Part shown: in pieces, positions 1-7,639 of the stretch
Layout: the number at the start of each line of letters is the position of its first letter
How positions within the stretch are numbered: position 1 is the stretch's first letter
DNA from: JACMRI01 sp043778625
GTDB taxonomy: Bacteria > Bacteroidota > Bacteroidia > UBA4408
DNA length: 29,742 nucleotides
Assembly (NCBI GenBank): GCA_043778625.1
Contig: JAYWFU010000035.1
Location: 1 to 29,742 of the forward strand
Direction of reading: 5' to 3'
Made by a program: the position numbers and the translations under genes
The notes under the pieces: model-generated
What the model saw: only the letters and a program-made list of their open reading frames with translations
Told to the model about the DNA's origin: nothing
Database searches by the model: none

Positions 1-26
1 TTTAGGTCGTGCCATAAATGAATTGT

Positions 27-79
27 TATATAGTCCAAATATACTAAAAAATATTACAAAACAAAATTTGGACTATATA
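27..79. repeat. 14-bp perfect inverted repeat
   Basis: The left arm, 27-40 (TATATAGTCCAAAT), is the exact reverse complement of 66-79. The loop is 25 bases and A-rich. No T-run follows on either side, so it is not a classical intrinsic terminator. It could be the terminator or attenuator of a gene outside the window, a protein-binding site, or a remnant repeat. The sequence fact is certain; the role is not known. Confidence 0.7.
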
Positions 80-271
80 TTACTTCAAATTGGTATTACA
101 TGAAAATAATACTAAAATTAAAAAATGAATAACAGCACTACACCATTATAATTCGTAATTCAAATTACCTTTTAAGTAAATTAAACTAAAAATATGTTTT
201 GTATATTTTTGCTGATATTCAATTAATTTTAATTCCGATTCTAACCACTTGTTTTCACGTGTGTTAATTAA

Positions 272-293
272 AAACAGGGCGTTTTTGCCGTTT
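272..293 (-). terminator. weak terminator-like hairpin after the holin-family gene
   Basis: Read on the minus strand, AAAC-GGC pairs with GCC-GTTT across a six-base loop, with a two-base bulge. The descending arm runs into a short T-rich stretch (TTTTTAATTA). It starts about 12 bases after the stop codon of the minus-strand gene at 305-685, where a terminator for the prfC unit would be expected. The short stem and the bulge make this tentative. Confidence 0.35.
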
Positions 294-304
294 ATAAATA
301 GTAG

Positions 305-685
305 TTAACTCTTGCTTTTACCACCAGCAAAAGCGTTAAGCACCATGTTAATAAACCATGTAACAATGCTAAACAACACTGCCGTACCAAAACTATCCAC
401 GCTAAAGCCACTAAGGTTTACACCTCCAATAGTTAAGTCTTTAACTAAATACGAAGCAAGCATTATTATGCCTCCATTAATTACTAGTAAAAACAATCCT
501 AAACTAAATATGGTTATAGGTATTGTAAATAATACTAATATGGGTTTTACAACAGTATTAAGTATTGCTAATACTATAGCTACCGTTATTGCTACTACAA
601 TATTTTGCACGTGTACGCCATGCAATATGTAAGGCGTAGCAAATATAGATAGGGCGCTTATTATTAATCGGTTAAACCAAGTCAT
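305..685 (-). CDS. YvlD/phage-holin-family (PF04020-type) membrane protein
   Basis: This 126-residue protein is almost entirely hydrophobic, with about four membrane segments (roughly residues 5-22, 30-50, 55-78 and 95-118) and a short basic tail (GGKSKS). The segment around NTVVKPILVLFTIPITI followed by LGLFLLVINGG matches the small four-helix family annotated as phage holin family protein or YvlD. Those proteins are ordinary chromosomal inner-membrane proteins in many bacteria, and their function is not settled. The gene lies 19 bases downstream of prfC on the same strand, so the two are probably co-transcribed. Nothing nearby suggests a prophage, so the holin name should not be read as lysis function. 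The family call is good; the role is unknown. Confidence 0.8.
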   Translation of the reverse strand: MTWFNRLIISALSIFATPYILHGVHVQNIVVAITVAIVLAILNTVVKPILVLFTIPITIFSLGLFLLVINGGIIMLASYLVKDLTIGGVNLSGFSVDSFGTAVLFSIVTWFINMVLNAFAGGKSKS

Positions 686-704
686 TGTAAAAGATATTGG
701 GTGT

Positions 705-2285
705 TTAAAATTCGCTTTTTTCGTGGAAGGTAATGTCAGGATTTTTTTCTTGTGCCATTTGTAATGCCCACGAACTCTCGGCTAAAAACACGGGTCTGCC
801 GTCCTTATCCTTAGCCATATGGTTGTATTTGTCTTGTACAAATGCGGCTAGTTTTTTAGCATCGGGGCAAGTTACCCACAACGCTTTGTATAGGCTAATA
901 TGCTCAAAGTTGCAACTAGCACTATACTCACCCTTGAGGCGGTATTGTATTACTTCAAATTGTAAAGCACCAACAGTACCTAATATTTTTTGGTTATTGG
1001 TAAGTTTAGTAAACAACTGCGCCACACCTTCGTCAGTTAATTGTTCCAATCCTTTTTGTAATTGCTTACTTTTCATAGGGTCGGCATTTACTACGTATCT
1101 AAATAATTCGGGACTAAAACGTGGTATACCTTTAAAGGTAAGTGTTTCGCCCTCAGTTAAAGTATCGCCAATTTTAAAATTACCACTATCGTATAGGCCA
1201 ATAATATCGCCAGGAAAAGCCTCGTCAATGATGTTTTTTTCCTGCGCCATAAATGCCGTTGGATTATTAAAACGTAGGTCTTTATCTTGCCTAACGTGAT
1301 GGTATTTTTTGTTACGTTCAAACGTGCCACTACAAATACGTAGGAAAGCAATGCGGTCGCGGTGATTAGGGTCGATATTGGCGTGTATTTTAAACACAAA
1401 ACCTGTAAATTTTTTATCGCTAGGTACTACGGCACGCTCTTCAGTTTCTCGTCCGCTAGGCTCTGGCGCAATGTTTACAAAGCAATCGAGTAATTCGCGT
1501 ACTCCAAAATTATTTACAGCACTCCCAAACAACACAGGCGAAATGTTAGCATCGAGGTATTCCTTTACATCAAAATCGTCGTACACACCGTTAATTAAAT
1601 CAACGTCTTCACGTAATTTTTTGGCATGCCCCTCTCCTACTAATCGCACTAGTTCGGGGTCGTTAATATCGCTAATTGTAATGGCTGCATTGGGCAAATT
1701 ACTTGAGCTTGCCGCAAATAATATAATATCTTTACTCTGCAAGTTGTACACGCCTTTAAACGTTTTGCCAATACCAATTGGCCAAGTAAGTGGGCGCACA
1801 CGTATGCGTAATTCTTTTTCAATTTCGTCCAGCAAATCAAATGGATCCTGCCCTTCACGGTCTAATTTATTGATAAACACCATTACAGGCGTTTGACGCA
1901 TACGACACACCTCTAGCAGTTTGCGGGTTTGAGGTTCTACACCTTTCACACAATCTATTACCATTATTACACTATCTACGGCAGTAAGCGTGCGGTAGGT
2001 GTCTTCGGCAAAATCTTCGTGCCCAGGAGTATCTAACAAGTTAATTTTTTTGTTTTTGTACTCAAATCCCATTACCGATGTAGCCACCGATATACCACGT
2101 TGGCGCTCAATTTCCATAAAATCGGAAGTAGCTCCTTTTTTTATTTTGTTTGATTTTACTGCGCCTGCAGTTTGTATAGCTCCACCAAATAATAATAGTT
2201 TTTCGGTGAGCGTTGTTTTACCCGCATCGGGGTGAGATATAATGCCGAATGTGCGGCGGCGTGCAATTTCTTCTTCGCGTGTCAT
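705..2285 (-). CDS. prfC: peptide chain release factor 3
   Basis: RF3 is the translational GTPase that removes RF1/RF2 from the ribosome after peptide release. The 526-residue length is normal for the family. The GTPase motifs are intact: P-loop SHPDAGKTT (residues 17-25), the switch-I region around RQRGISVATS (61-70), DTPGHEDF (85-92) and NKLD (139-142). They are followed by the EF-Tu-like beta-barrel domain and the RF3 C-terminal domain (for example KLTNNQKILGTVGALQFEV). The absence of an EF-G-type domain IV separates it from EF-G. The start at 2285 is supported by a TACATTTG -7 element that ends five bases before it. It is divergent from the gene at 2371 across an 85-base gap and probably co-transcribed with the membrane protein gene downstream. 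Confidence 0.97.
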   Translation of the reverse strand: MTREEEIARRRTFGIISHPDAGKTTLTEKLLLFGGAIQTAGAVKSNKIKKGATSDFMEIERQRGISVATSVMGFEYKNKKINLLDTPGHEDFAEDTYRTLTAVDSVIMVIDCVKGVEPQTRKLLEVCRMRQTPVMVFINKLDREGQDPFDLLDEIEKELRIRVRPLTWPIGIGKTFKGVYNLQSKDIILFAASSSNLPNAAITISDINDPELVRLVGEGHAKKLREDVDLINGVYDDFDVKEYLDANISPVLFGSAVNNFGVRELLDCFVNIAPEPSGRETEERAVVPSDKKFTGFVFKIHANIDPNHRDRIAFLRICSGTFERNKKYHHVRQDKDLRFNNPTAFMAQEKNIIDEAFPGDIIGLYDSGNFKIGDTLTEGETLTFKGIPRFSPELFRYVVNADPMKSKQLQKGLEQLTDEGVAQLFTKLTNNQKILGTVGALQFEVIQYRLKGEYSASCNFEHISLYKALWVTCPDAKKLAAFVQDKYNHMAKDKDGRPVFLAESSWALQMAQEKNPDITFHEKSEF

Positions 2286-2290
2286 AGGTG

Positions 2291-2298
2291 CAAATGTA
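2291..2298 (-). promoter_or_regulatory. -7 promoter element of prfC
   Basis: On the minus strand this reads TACATTTG, an exact match to the Bacteroidota -7 consensus TAnnTTTG. Only five bases (CACCT) separate it from the prfC ATG. Transcription would then start at or next to the start codon, implying a leaderless or nearly leaderless mRNA. No clear -33 TTG was found at the usual distance. Confidence 0.5.
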
Positions 2299-2358
2299 TG
2301 TAATTTTGTTGTGAGTTTTGCGATGGAAATTACCTAATGGCAAACTATTGTTTTGTAG

Positions 2359-2366
2359 TATATTCG
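2359..2366 (+). promoter_or_regulatory. -7 promoter element of the GT42/DUF115-like gene
   Basis: TATATTCG matches TAnnTTTG with one T-to-C change. It is followed by CAGT and then the ATG at 2371. Spacing and flanking bases mirror the elements before prfC and lptB. No good -33 TTG is visible. Confidence 0.42.
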
Positions 2367-2370
2367 CAGT

Positions 2371-3252
2371 ATGAATATTTTAAATAGCTATAAAGCAAGC
2401 GTTACTTTTTTGGTGCAATTTTCAAACACGTTATTGTCGTTAATTAAAATAATTATTAGTACTGACTTTAAAGTGAATAAGCTCCCTAGTGCTAATAGTG
2501 TATCCTGTATACTATTAGGTAATGGCCCGTCACTCACTACTTCGTTAACCAAATATGAAAATACGCTGCATAATTACTCGTTAATATGTGTAAATAATTT
2601 TGCGAGTACTCCGCAGTTCGAACAATTAAAACCCAGTTATTACGTAATGCTCGACCCTTCGTATTGGGCAGTCAATCCTACAAAAGAGGTAGCTAATTGT
2701 TTTAAAGATTTATCTAATAAAACTAGTTGGGAAGTACATTTATTAGTGCCTGCTCAAGCAAAAAAATCAGCGCACTTTATTAATATTATTTCAAGTAATA
2801 AAAACATATCGGTTCATTATTTTAATTACGTAGTGTTTAAAGGGTTTGATTCAATGGCCCATTTTTTATTTAAACGTAATTTAGCAACTCCGCAATGCCA
2901 AAATATATTAGTGGCTTGTTTGTTTTTAGGGATAAATATTGGGTTTAAAAACATCTATTTACTGGGGGCTGATCATACATGGCATCAAAACTTACACATT
3001 AATCAAAATAACGATTTGTGTTTAAAAGACGTTCATTTTTATGATGATGTAGAACATACCAACTACCGTCTTTTTTACAAAGATGCTAGCCACACTAGTA
3101 CTTTTAAAATGCATGAAATATTAGCTACCTTAAGCAAAGCTTTTTATGGTTACGAAACAATTAAACACTATGCTGATAGTAGGGACACAACTATTTATAA
3201 TGCAAGTGAAATAAGTTTTATTGATGCGTTTACACATACTGAAATTAAGTAA
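2371..3252 (+). CDS. GT42/DUF115-like putative glycan-modifying protein
   Basis: This is a 293-residue protein. Residues 50-55 read GNGPSL, the nucleotide-binding N-terminal motif shared by GT42 sialyltransferases (CstII type) and DUF115/MptE-like proteins. A second block at about 181-204 (ending IYLLGADHTW) matches the position and pattern of the IYLSGIDFY-type segment in CstII-like enzymes. Residues 72-76 (ICVNN) and D95 fall where donor-site residues lie in that fold. It shares its last base with the start of the acetyltransferase gene (TAATG), so the two are translationally coupled. An acetyltransferase partner favours a role in modifying a surface sugar. Donor and acceptor cannot be read from sequence. 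The fold call is fair, the enzyme activity inferred. Confidence 0.6.
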   Translation: MNILNSYKASVTFLVQFSNTLLSLIKIIISTDFKVNKLPSANSVSCILLGNGPSLTTSLTKYENTLHNYSLICVNNFASTPQFEQLKPSYYVMLDPSYWAVNPTKEVANCFKDLSNKTSWEVHLLVPAQAKKSAHFINIISSNKNISVHYFNYVVFKGFDSMAHFLFKRNLATPQCQNILVACLFLGINIGFKNIYLLGADHTWHQNLHINQNNDLCLKDVHFYDDVEHTNYRLFYKDASHTSTFKMHEILATLSKAFYGYETIKHYADSRDTTIYNASEISFIDAFTHTEIK

Positions 3253-3920
3253 TGAAAGCATTATTACAAAACCCCATAACTTACTGGTTAGCTTGGCTAA
3301 TAAAAAAATGGTATTTAGAATTTAAGTACCGTACACAGCATTTGCACATTGAGTATATGGCGGAGATAACTAATTGTAAATTTGGTAATTATAACACAGT
3401 GTACAAGCATGCGCGGTTATTAAATGCAACACTTGGTGATTTTACTTATGTAGCGCGCAACACACAACTATACAATGCTACGGTAGGTAATTTTACCTGC
3501 ATAAGACCTAATGTAAGTATAGGTATGGGCGCACATCCCTCCTCAAATTTTGTGTCTACACATCCTTTATTCTACTCCACTCTTGGCCAAGCAGGAGGGT
3601 TAGTTATAGTAGCTGAAAATTTGTTTAACGAGTTTCCTACCACCGCCATTGGCAACGATGTATGGATAGGGAATAATGTAACTATTAAATATGGTGTAAC
3701 TATTGGAGACGGCGCAATTATTGACTCAGGAGCAGTAGTTACTAAAGATGTGCTACCTTACAGTATCGTTGGAGGAGTGCCTGCTAAACTAATTAAATAT
3801 CGTTTTGAACAATCTCAAATAAATTATTTATTAGCATTAAAATGGTGGAATAAAGACTTGCAATGGCTCAAATTGAATAAGGATAAATTTAAACACATTG
3901 ATAGTTTAATGCAAGTTTAA
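3252..3920 (+). CDS. CatB/WbbJ-like hexapeptide O-acetyltransferase
   Basis: A 222-residue left-handed beta-helix acyltransferase. Hexapeptide-type repeats run from about residue 38 to 175. They include GNDVWIGNNVTIKYGVTIGD (134-153) and the family-typical end DVLPYSIVGGVPAKLIKYRF (166-185). H95 in GMGAHPSSN is the likely catalytic base, with H104 in STHPLFYS also conserved in this group. It would transfer an acetyl group from acetyl-CoA to a hydroxyl of a sugar. The N-terminus (first 20 residues) has a short hydrophobic stretch, but no clear membrane anchor. It overlaps the upstream GT42/DUF115-like gene by one base, suggesting the pair builds and acetylates the same glycan. The substrate is unknown. 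Confidence 0.85.
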   Translation: MKALLQNPITYWLAWLIKKWYLEFKYRTQHLHIEYMAEITNCKFGNYNTVYKHARLLNATLGDFTYVARNTQLYNATVGNFTCIRPNVSIGMGAHPSSNFVSTHPLFYSTLGQAGGLVIVAENLFNEFPTTAIGNDVWIGNNVTIKYGVTIGDGAIIDSGAVVTKDVLPYSIVGGVPAKLIKYRFEQSQINYLLALKWWNKDLQWLKLNKDKFKHIDSLMQV

Positions 3921-3960
3921 ACCGTTATTAATGCTACCTTATAAAATTGGAATTTAGCAC

Positions 3961-4836
3961 ATGAAAAAAAAAATAGCGTTAATAATTAACCCAATATCGG
4001 GCGTAGGCAGGCAACGTGTAGTAGAGCAGTTAGCAACCACTTACATTGACACCTCTGCTATTGATTATAAAATAGTATACACACAGTATGCAGGACATTT
4101 AACGGAATTATGCAGACAGTACGCTGACCAAAATTATGATGTTGTGTGCGCCGTAGGCGGCGATGGCACTATGCACGAGGCTGCTAATGGTTTAATAAAT
4201 AGTAATACGGCATTGTGCATTGTACCCACAGGATCGGGTAATGGCTTAGCACGGCACTTAGGTATTTCTTTAAATTTAAAACAAGCATTACAGCAATTAA
4301 ATAATTACCACATTACAAGTATTGATTGTATACAGTTTAACAATATCTATTTTGTAAACGTGGCAGGTATAGGGTTTGATGCCTATGTGGCACACGCCTT
4401 TGCTAACGCTAGCAAACGTGGGCTAAGTACATATATTAAATTGTGTATGCGTTGTATTAGCAACTATACTCCTGTAACTATTACATTAACTACTCCCAAC
4501 AATGACACTACTACCGCTACTTACTTTATTGTAGCCATAGCTAATGCTAGCCAATACGGCAACAATGCAACTATATACCCTAACGGAAAATTAACCAACG
4601 GTACAATGGGCATAACACTAGTAAAACCTATACCTTGGTGGCAAATACCTATATTTATTACACAACTATTTACCCGTAAATTAACACCTAATAAATATAT
4701 TACAATGCTGGAGTCAAAAACACTAACACTAACACAAAGTACGAACATAGCCCACGCCGACGGTGAACCCTTACACAACGCCACAAACATAACGTGCAAA
4801 GTAGTACCCAATGCATTAAAAATTGTACGCGCTTAA
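3961..4836 (+). CDS. diacylglycerol kinase-family lipid kinase (YegS/DgkB-like)
   Basis: A 291-residue member of the DAG-kinase catalytic family, which phosphorylates diacylglycerol or related lipids with ATP. The N-terminal NPISGVGR (10-17), GGDGT (66-70) with MHEAANGL, and PTGSGNGLAR (89-98) are the nucleotide-binding and catalytic signatures. The C-terminal beta-sandwich has the usual THADGE-like element, seen here as AHADGEPL near the end. Length is normal for bacterial YegS/DgkB. It starts 40 bases after the acetyltransferase gene and may share its transcript. The three-gene run fits envelope lipid and glycan turnover, though no direct link is visible. Lipid specificity cannot be assigned. 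Confidence 0.9.
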   Translation: MKKKIALIINPISGVGRQRVVEQLATTYIDTSAIDYKIVYTQYAGHLTELCRQYADQNYDVVCAVGGDGTMHEAANGLINSNTALCIVPTGSGNGLARHLGISLNLKQALQQLNNYHITSIDCIQFNNIYFVNVAGIGFDAYVAHAFANASKRGLSTYIKLCMRCISNYTPVTITLTTPNNDTTTATYFIVAIANASQYGNNATIYPNGKLTNGTMGITLVKPIPWWQIPIFITQLFTRKLTPNKYITMLESKTLTLTQSTNIAHADGEPLHNATNITCKVVPNALKIVRA

Positions 4837-4940
4837 CTACAAATTCTATCAACAAATGGCGTTAATAACTCCACTTAGTAGCCTAGCTAGTTAGTAAATG
4901 ATAATACTACATTTGCTACTCAATAGTAAATAAAATATAC

Positions 4941-5354
4941 ATGAGCTTAAACAGACCCATACGTGTACTTGTAGCCAAAGTAGGGCTCGACGGACACGAT
5001 AGAGGTGCCAAAGTAATTGCCGCTTTTTTGCGCGATGCTGGCATGGAAGTTATTTATACTGGCCTGCGCCAAACTCCCGAAATGGTTGTGAATGCTGCCC
5101 TACAGGAAGATGTAGATGTAATAGGAGTTAGCATACTGTCAGGGGCACACAACACAGTGTTTCCTAAAATCATGAATTTAATGATTGAAAAAGGCATCAC
5201 CGATGTACTACTAACAGGCGGTGGAATTATCCCTGATAAAGACGCCCAAGCTTTACGTGCCATAGGTGTTGGAGAGTTGTTTCCGCCAGGTACTGACACC
5301 TCAACCATTGTAAACTACATTACACAATACGTTACTGAACACCGCAATTTTTAA
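4941..5354 (+). CDS. stand-alone cobalamin-binding domain (methylmalonyl-CoA mutase C-terminal type)
   Basis: 137 residues corresponding to the B12-binding domain at the C-terminus of acyl-CoA mutases. The base-off/His-on signature D17-x-H19-x-x-G22 (DGHDRG) is intact. So are the S64-x-L66 element (GVSILSG) and the GG at 93-94 (TGGGI) that cradle the nucleotide tail. It lacks a catalytic TIM-barrel domain, so it must act with a separate large subunit, as in two-subunit isobutyryl-CoA or methylmalonyl-CoA mutases. That partner is not in this window. The enoyl-CoA hydratase gene 35 bases downstream supports a role in acyl-CoA metabolism. The exact mutase cannot be named. Confidence 0.92.
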   Translation: MSLNRPIRVLVAKVGLDGHDRGAKVIAAFLRDAGMEVIYTGLRQTPEMVVNAALQEDVDVIGVSILSGAHNTVFPKIMNLMIEKGITDVLLTGGGIIPDKDAQALRAIGVGELFPPGTDTSTIVNYITQYVTEHRNF

Positions 5355-5389
5355 ATTAGATAATAACACACTATTCATTTTTCCCACTT

Positions 5390-6202
5390 ATGATTAATCA
5401 TTACATAGCTAACAACGAACTAATAACTCTTACTACCATTAAAGCGGTATTGGAAGAAGGAATATTTACCATTACTCTCAACAGACCCGATAAGCTTAAT
5501 GCACTAAACCATCAAACGTTACAAGACTTAAAAACCTTAATTGACGACCTCGCCGACCACCCCGAGATACGCTCCGTAATAATAACGGGAGCTGGCGAAA
5601 AAGCTTTTGTAGCTGGGGCTGATATTGCCGAACTCGCACACCTAAGTGTTGCTCAAGGTAAAACTACTTCCAAATTTGGCTGTGATATTTTTACGATGAT
5701 TGAAAACTCTCCAAAACCATTTATAGCAGCCATTAATGGTTTTGCATTAGGCGGAGGGTTAGAGTTAGCAATGGCTTGCCACCTGCGTATAGCAAGCGAA
5801 ACAGCACGTTTTGGACAGCCCGAAGTAAACCTAGGTTTAACACCAGGTTACAGTGGCACACAGCGTCTTACACAACTAATAGGCAAAGGCAAATCGTTAG
5901 AACTATTAATGACTGCTGATATGATAACTGCCCCCGAAGCATTAGTCTTGGGCTTGATAAACCATGTAGTGCCAGCATCGGAAGTGATTACAAAATCAAA
6001 AGAAATTTTAACAAAAATAATGACCAAATCGCCAACTGCAGTTAAGGGAGTTATAGCTTGTGTAAATGCCTACTATGCTGAAAATGTTGATGGATTTGAT
6101 TACGAAGTAGAAACATTTGGTAACTGCTTTGGTCAGCCTGATTTTAAAGAGGGAGTAACTGCGTTTATTGAAAAGCGTAAGCCCGCCTTTGCTTGGAGCT
6201 AA
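5390..6202 (+). CDS. enoyl-CoA hydratase/isomerase (crotonase) family protein
   Basis: A 270-residue crotonase-fold protein. The core begins at about residue 24 (GIFTITLNRPDKLNALN). The oxyanion-hole segment FVAGADI is at 73-79, and GFALGGGLELAMAC at 117-130 gives E125. The second acid is E145 in GQPEVNLG, and GYSGTQRL follows. Both catalytic glutamates of true hydratases are present, so syn-hydration of a short 2-enoyl-CoA is a fair inference. The N-terminus is about 10 residues longer than usual, but no better ATG lies downstream before the core. It is probably transcribed with the B12-domain gene, and a strong terminator begins 14 bases after the stop. Confidence 0.92.
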   Translation: MINHYIANNELITLTTIKAVLEEGIFTITLNRPDKLNALNHQTLQDLKTLIDDLADHPEIRSVIITGAGEKAFVAGADIAELAHLSVAQGKTTSKFGCDIFTMIENSPKPFIAAINGFALGGGLELAMACHLRIASETARFGQPEVNLGLTPGYSGTQRLTQLIGKGKSLELLMTADMITAPEALVLGLINHVVPASEVITKSKEILTKIMTKSPTAVKGVIACVNAYYAENVDGFDYEVETFGNCFGQPDFKEGVTAFIEKRKPAFAWS

Positions 6203-6216
6203 TACTACACTAATTG

Positions 6217-6255
6217 AGCGGTTGTTTATTAAGTATAAACAACCGCTTTTTATTT
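6217..6255 (+). terminator. strong rho-independent terminator
   Basis: A perfect 13-bp stem pairs AGCGGTTGTTTAT (6217-6229) with ATAAACAACCGCT (6235-6247) across a five-base loop (TAAGT). It is followed by TTTTATTTTT. It closes the B12-domain/enoyl-CoA hydratase unit and separates it from the saccharopine dehydrogenase-like gene at 6294. Confidence 0.92.
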
Positions 6256-6293
6256 TTAAACAAATAATACTATATTACTTTTATTTAAAATAA

Positions 6294-7631
6294 ATGCAAC
6301 CCAACAACATACTTATTATTGGCGCAGGACGCTCATCTAGCGTGCTTATTAACTACCTACTCACTAATGCGCAAGCGCTTAACGCAACAATTACCTTAGC
6401 AGATACTGACTTAGCCTTAGCACAACAAAAAATAAATAAACACAAAGCAGGTAAGGCACTAAAGCTTGATATTACTGATGCTACCCAACGTGCCGCAGCT
6501 ATTAAAGCCAGTACCATAGTGGTATCAATGCTACCTGCACACATGCACATGAACGTAGCATTAGATTGCTTGCAATACAAAAAGAATTTAATAACAGCAT
6601 CGTACATTTCACCTGAGATGAAAGCTTTAGACCCTGCGGTTAAAAAAGCAGGACTCTTGTTTATGAATGAATGCGGGCTCGACCCAGGTATTGACCACAT
6701 GAGTGCCATGAAAATTATTGACCACCTGCACGCTAAAAAAGCCGTGATAACAAGTTTTAAATCGTATTGCGGTGGCTTAGTAGCTCCACAAAGTAACGAC
6801 AACCCGTGGGGGTATAAGTTTTCGTGGAACCCACGCAACGTAATATTAGCGGGGCAAGCCACTGCTAAGTATTTATTAAATGGAAAAGTTAAATATATTA
6901 ATTATACTAATTTATTTGGCGAAGCCGAACAATTAAGCATTAAAAAAATAGGTGTATTTGATGTGTATGCCAACAGAGATTCGTTAAGTTACATAACACC
7001 TTATGGGCTAAACAAAGCGCAAACAGTGATACGTGGTACTATGCGTGAAAAAAACTATTGTAAAGCGTGGAACGTACTGGTGCAATTGGGATTGACTGAT
7101 GATAGCTTTGTAATTGAACACACTAATAAAATGCGTGTGGTGGATTTTACACAATCGTTTTTGAGAGGTATAACACTAGCACAATTTATTAAAAAATGTG
7201 GGCATAGCACAACTTCCGAAGTAAGCAAAATGATTAATTGGCTAGACTTAGAAAGTACCAAAAAACTGAAAATTGAAAGTGGCTCGCCCGCACAATTACT
7301 ACAATCGTTGTTAGAAGAAAAATGGAAATTGAAGAAAAACGATTTGGACCGTATTGTAATGCATCATGATTTTGAATACATGCTTAAAGGTGTAAAATAC
7401 AATTTGCAATCGTCGTTAGCACGTATTGGTACAAATCAAACACATACCGCAATGGCCGAAACCGTAGGGCTTCCGTTGGCTATAGCTACTAAATTATGTT
7501 TGCAAGGAGTATTTAAAAAAACTACAGGTGTGCACATGCCAATCTTACCAGTGTTTTACAATCCAATTTTAAACGAGTTAGAAAATGATTTTGGAATGCA
7601 ATTTAACGAGGTGTTTACTACCTTAAAATAA
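6294..7631 (+). CDS. saccharopine dehydrogenase-family oxidoreductase (LYS9-like)
   Basis: 445 residues with an N-terminal Rossmann fold: IIGAGRSSSVLINYL (from residue 8), an acidic residue after strand two (TLADTD), and MNECGLDPGIDHMSAMKIID where saccharopine dehydrogenases contact substrate. The remainder, with SYCGGL and the NPWGYKFSWNPRNV segment, matches the saccharopine dehydrogenase C-terminal domain. Family members interconvert saccharopine with glutamate and aminoadipate semialdehyde in lysine metabolism. In Bacteroidota the usual reading is lysine catabolism, but related enzymes act on other amino-acid or polyamine conjugates. The partner lysine-ketoglutarate reductase is not nearby. 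The rRNA methyltransferase gene begins eight bases after the stop, so both may share a transcript. Confidence 0.85.
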   Translation: MQPNNILIIGAGRSSSVLINYLLTNAQALNATITLADTDLALAQQKINKHKAGKALKLDITDATQRAAAIKASTIVVSMLPAHMHMNVALDCLQYKKNLITASYISPEMKALDPAVKKAGLLFMNECGLDPGIDHMSAMKIIDHLHAKKAVITSFKSYCGGLVAPQSNDNPWGYKFSWNPRNVILAGQATAKYLLNGKVKYINYTNLFGEAEQLSIKKIGVFDVYANRDSLSYITPYGLNKAQTVIRGTMREKNYCKAWNVLVQLGLTDDSFVIEHTNKMRVVDFTQSFLRGITLAQFIKKCGHSTTSEVSKMINWLDLESTKKLKIESGSPAQLLQSLLEEKWKLKKNDLDRIVMHHDFEYMLKGVKYNLQSSLARIGTNQTHTAMAETVGLPLAIATKLCLQGVFKKTTGVHMPILPVFYNPILNELENDFGMQFNEVFTTLK

Positions 7632-7639
7632 CTGCACGA

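Larger units (their letters stand above)
1..304. other. non-coding stretch at left edge
   Basis: No credible coding region was found here on either strand. It is AT-rich and lies 3' of the minus-strand membrane-protein gene that ends at 305. It holds a perfect inverted repeat at 27-79 and a weak minus-strand terminator-like hairpin at 272-293. What lies to the left of the window is unknown, so the first bases could belong to an upstream gene's 3' region. Confidence 0.6.

Noticed and set aside
305..685. Prophage lysis gene, suggested by the holin family name
   Set aside because: The four-helix YvlD-type family is widespread as a chromosomal gene, and no phage structural, endolysin or integrase gene is nearby.
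312..1896. Several long plus-strand frames (106 to 188 residues) opposite the holin-family gene and prfC
   Set aside because: They lie fully antisense to clear genes, encode low-complexity translations with no recognisable motifs and lack starts with promoter-like sequence.
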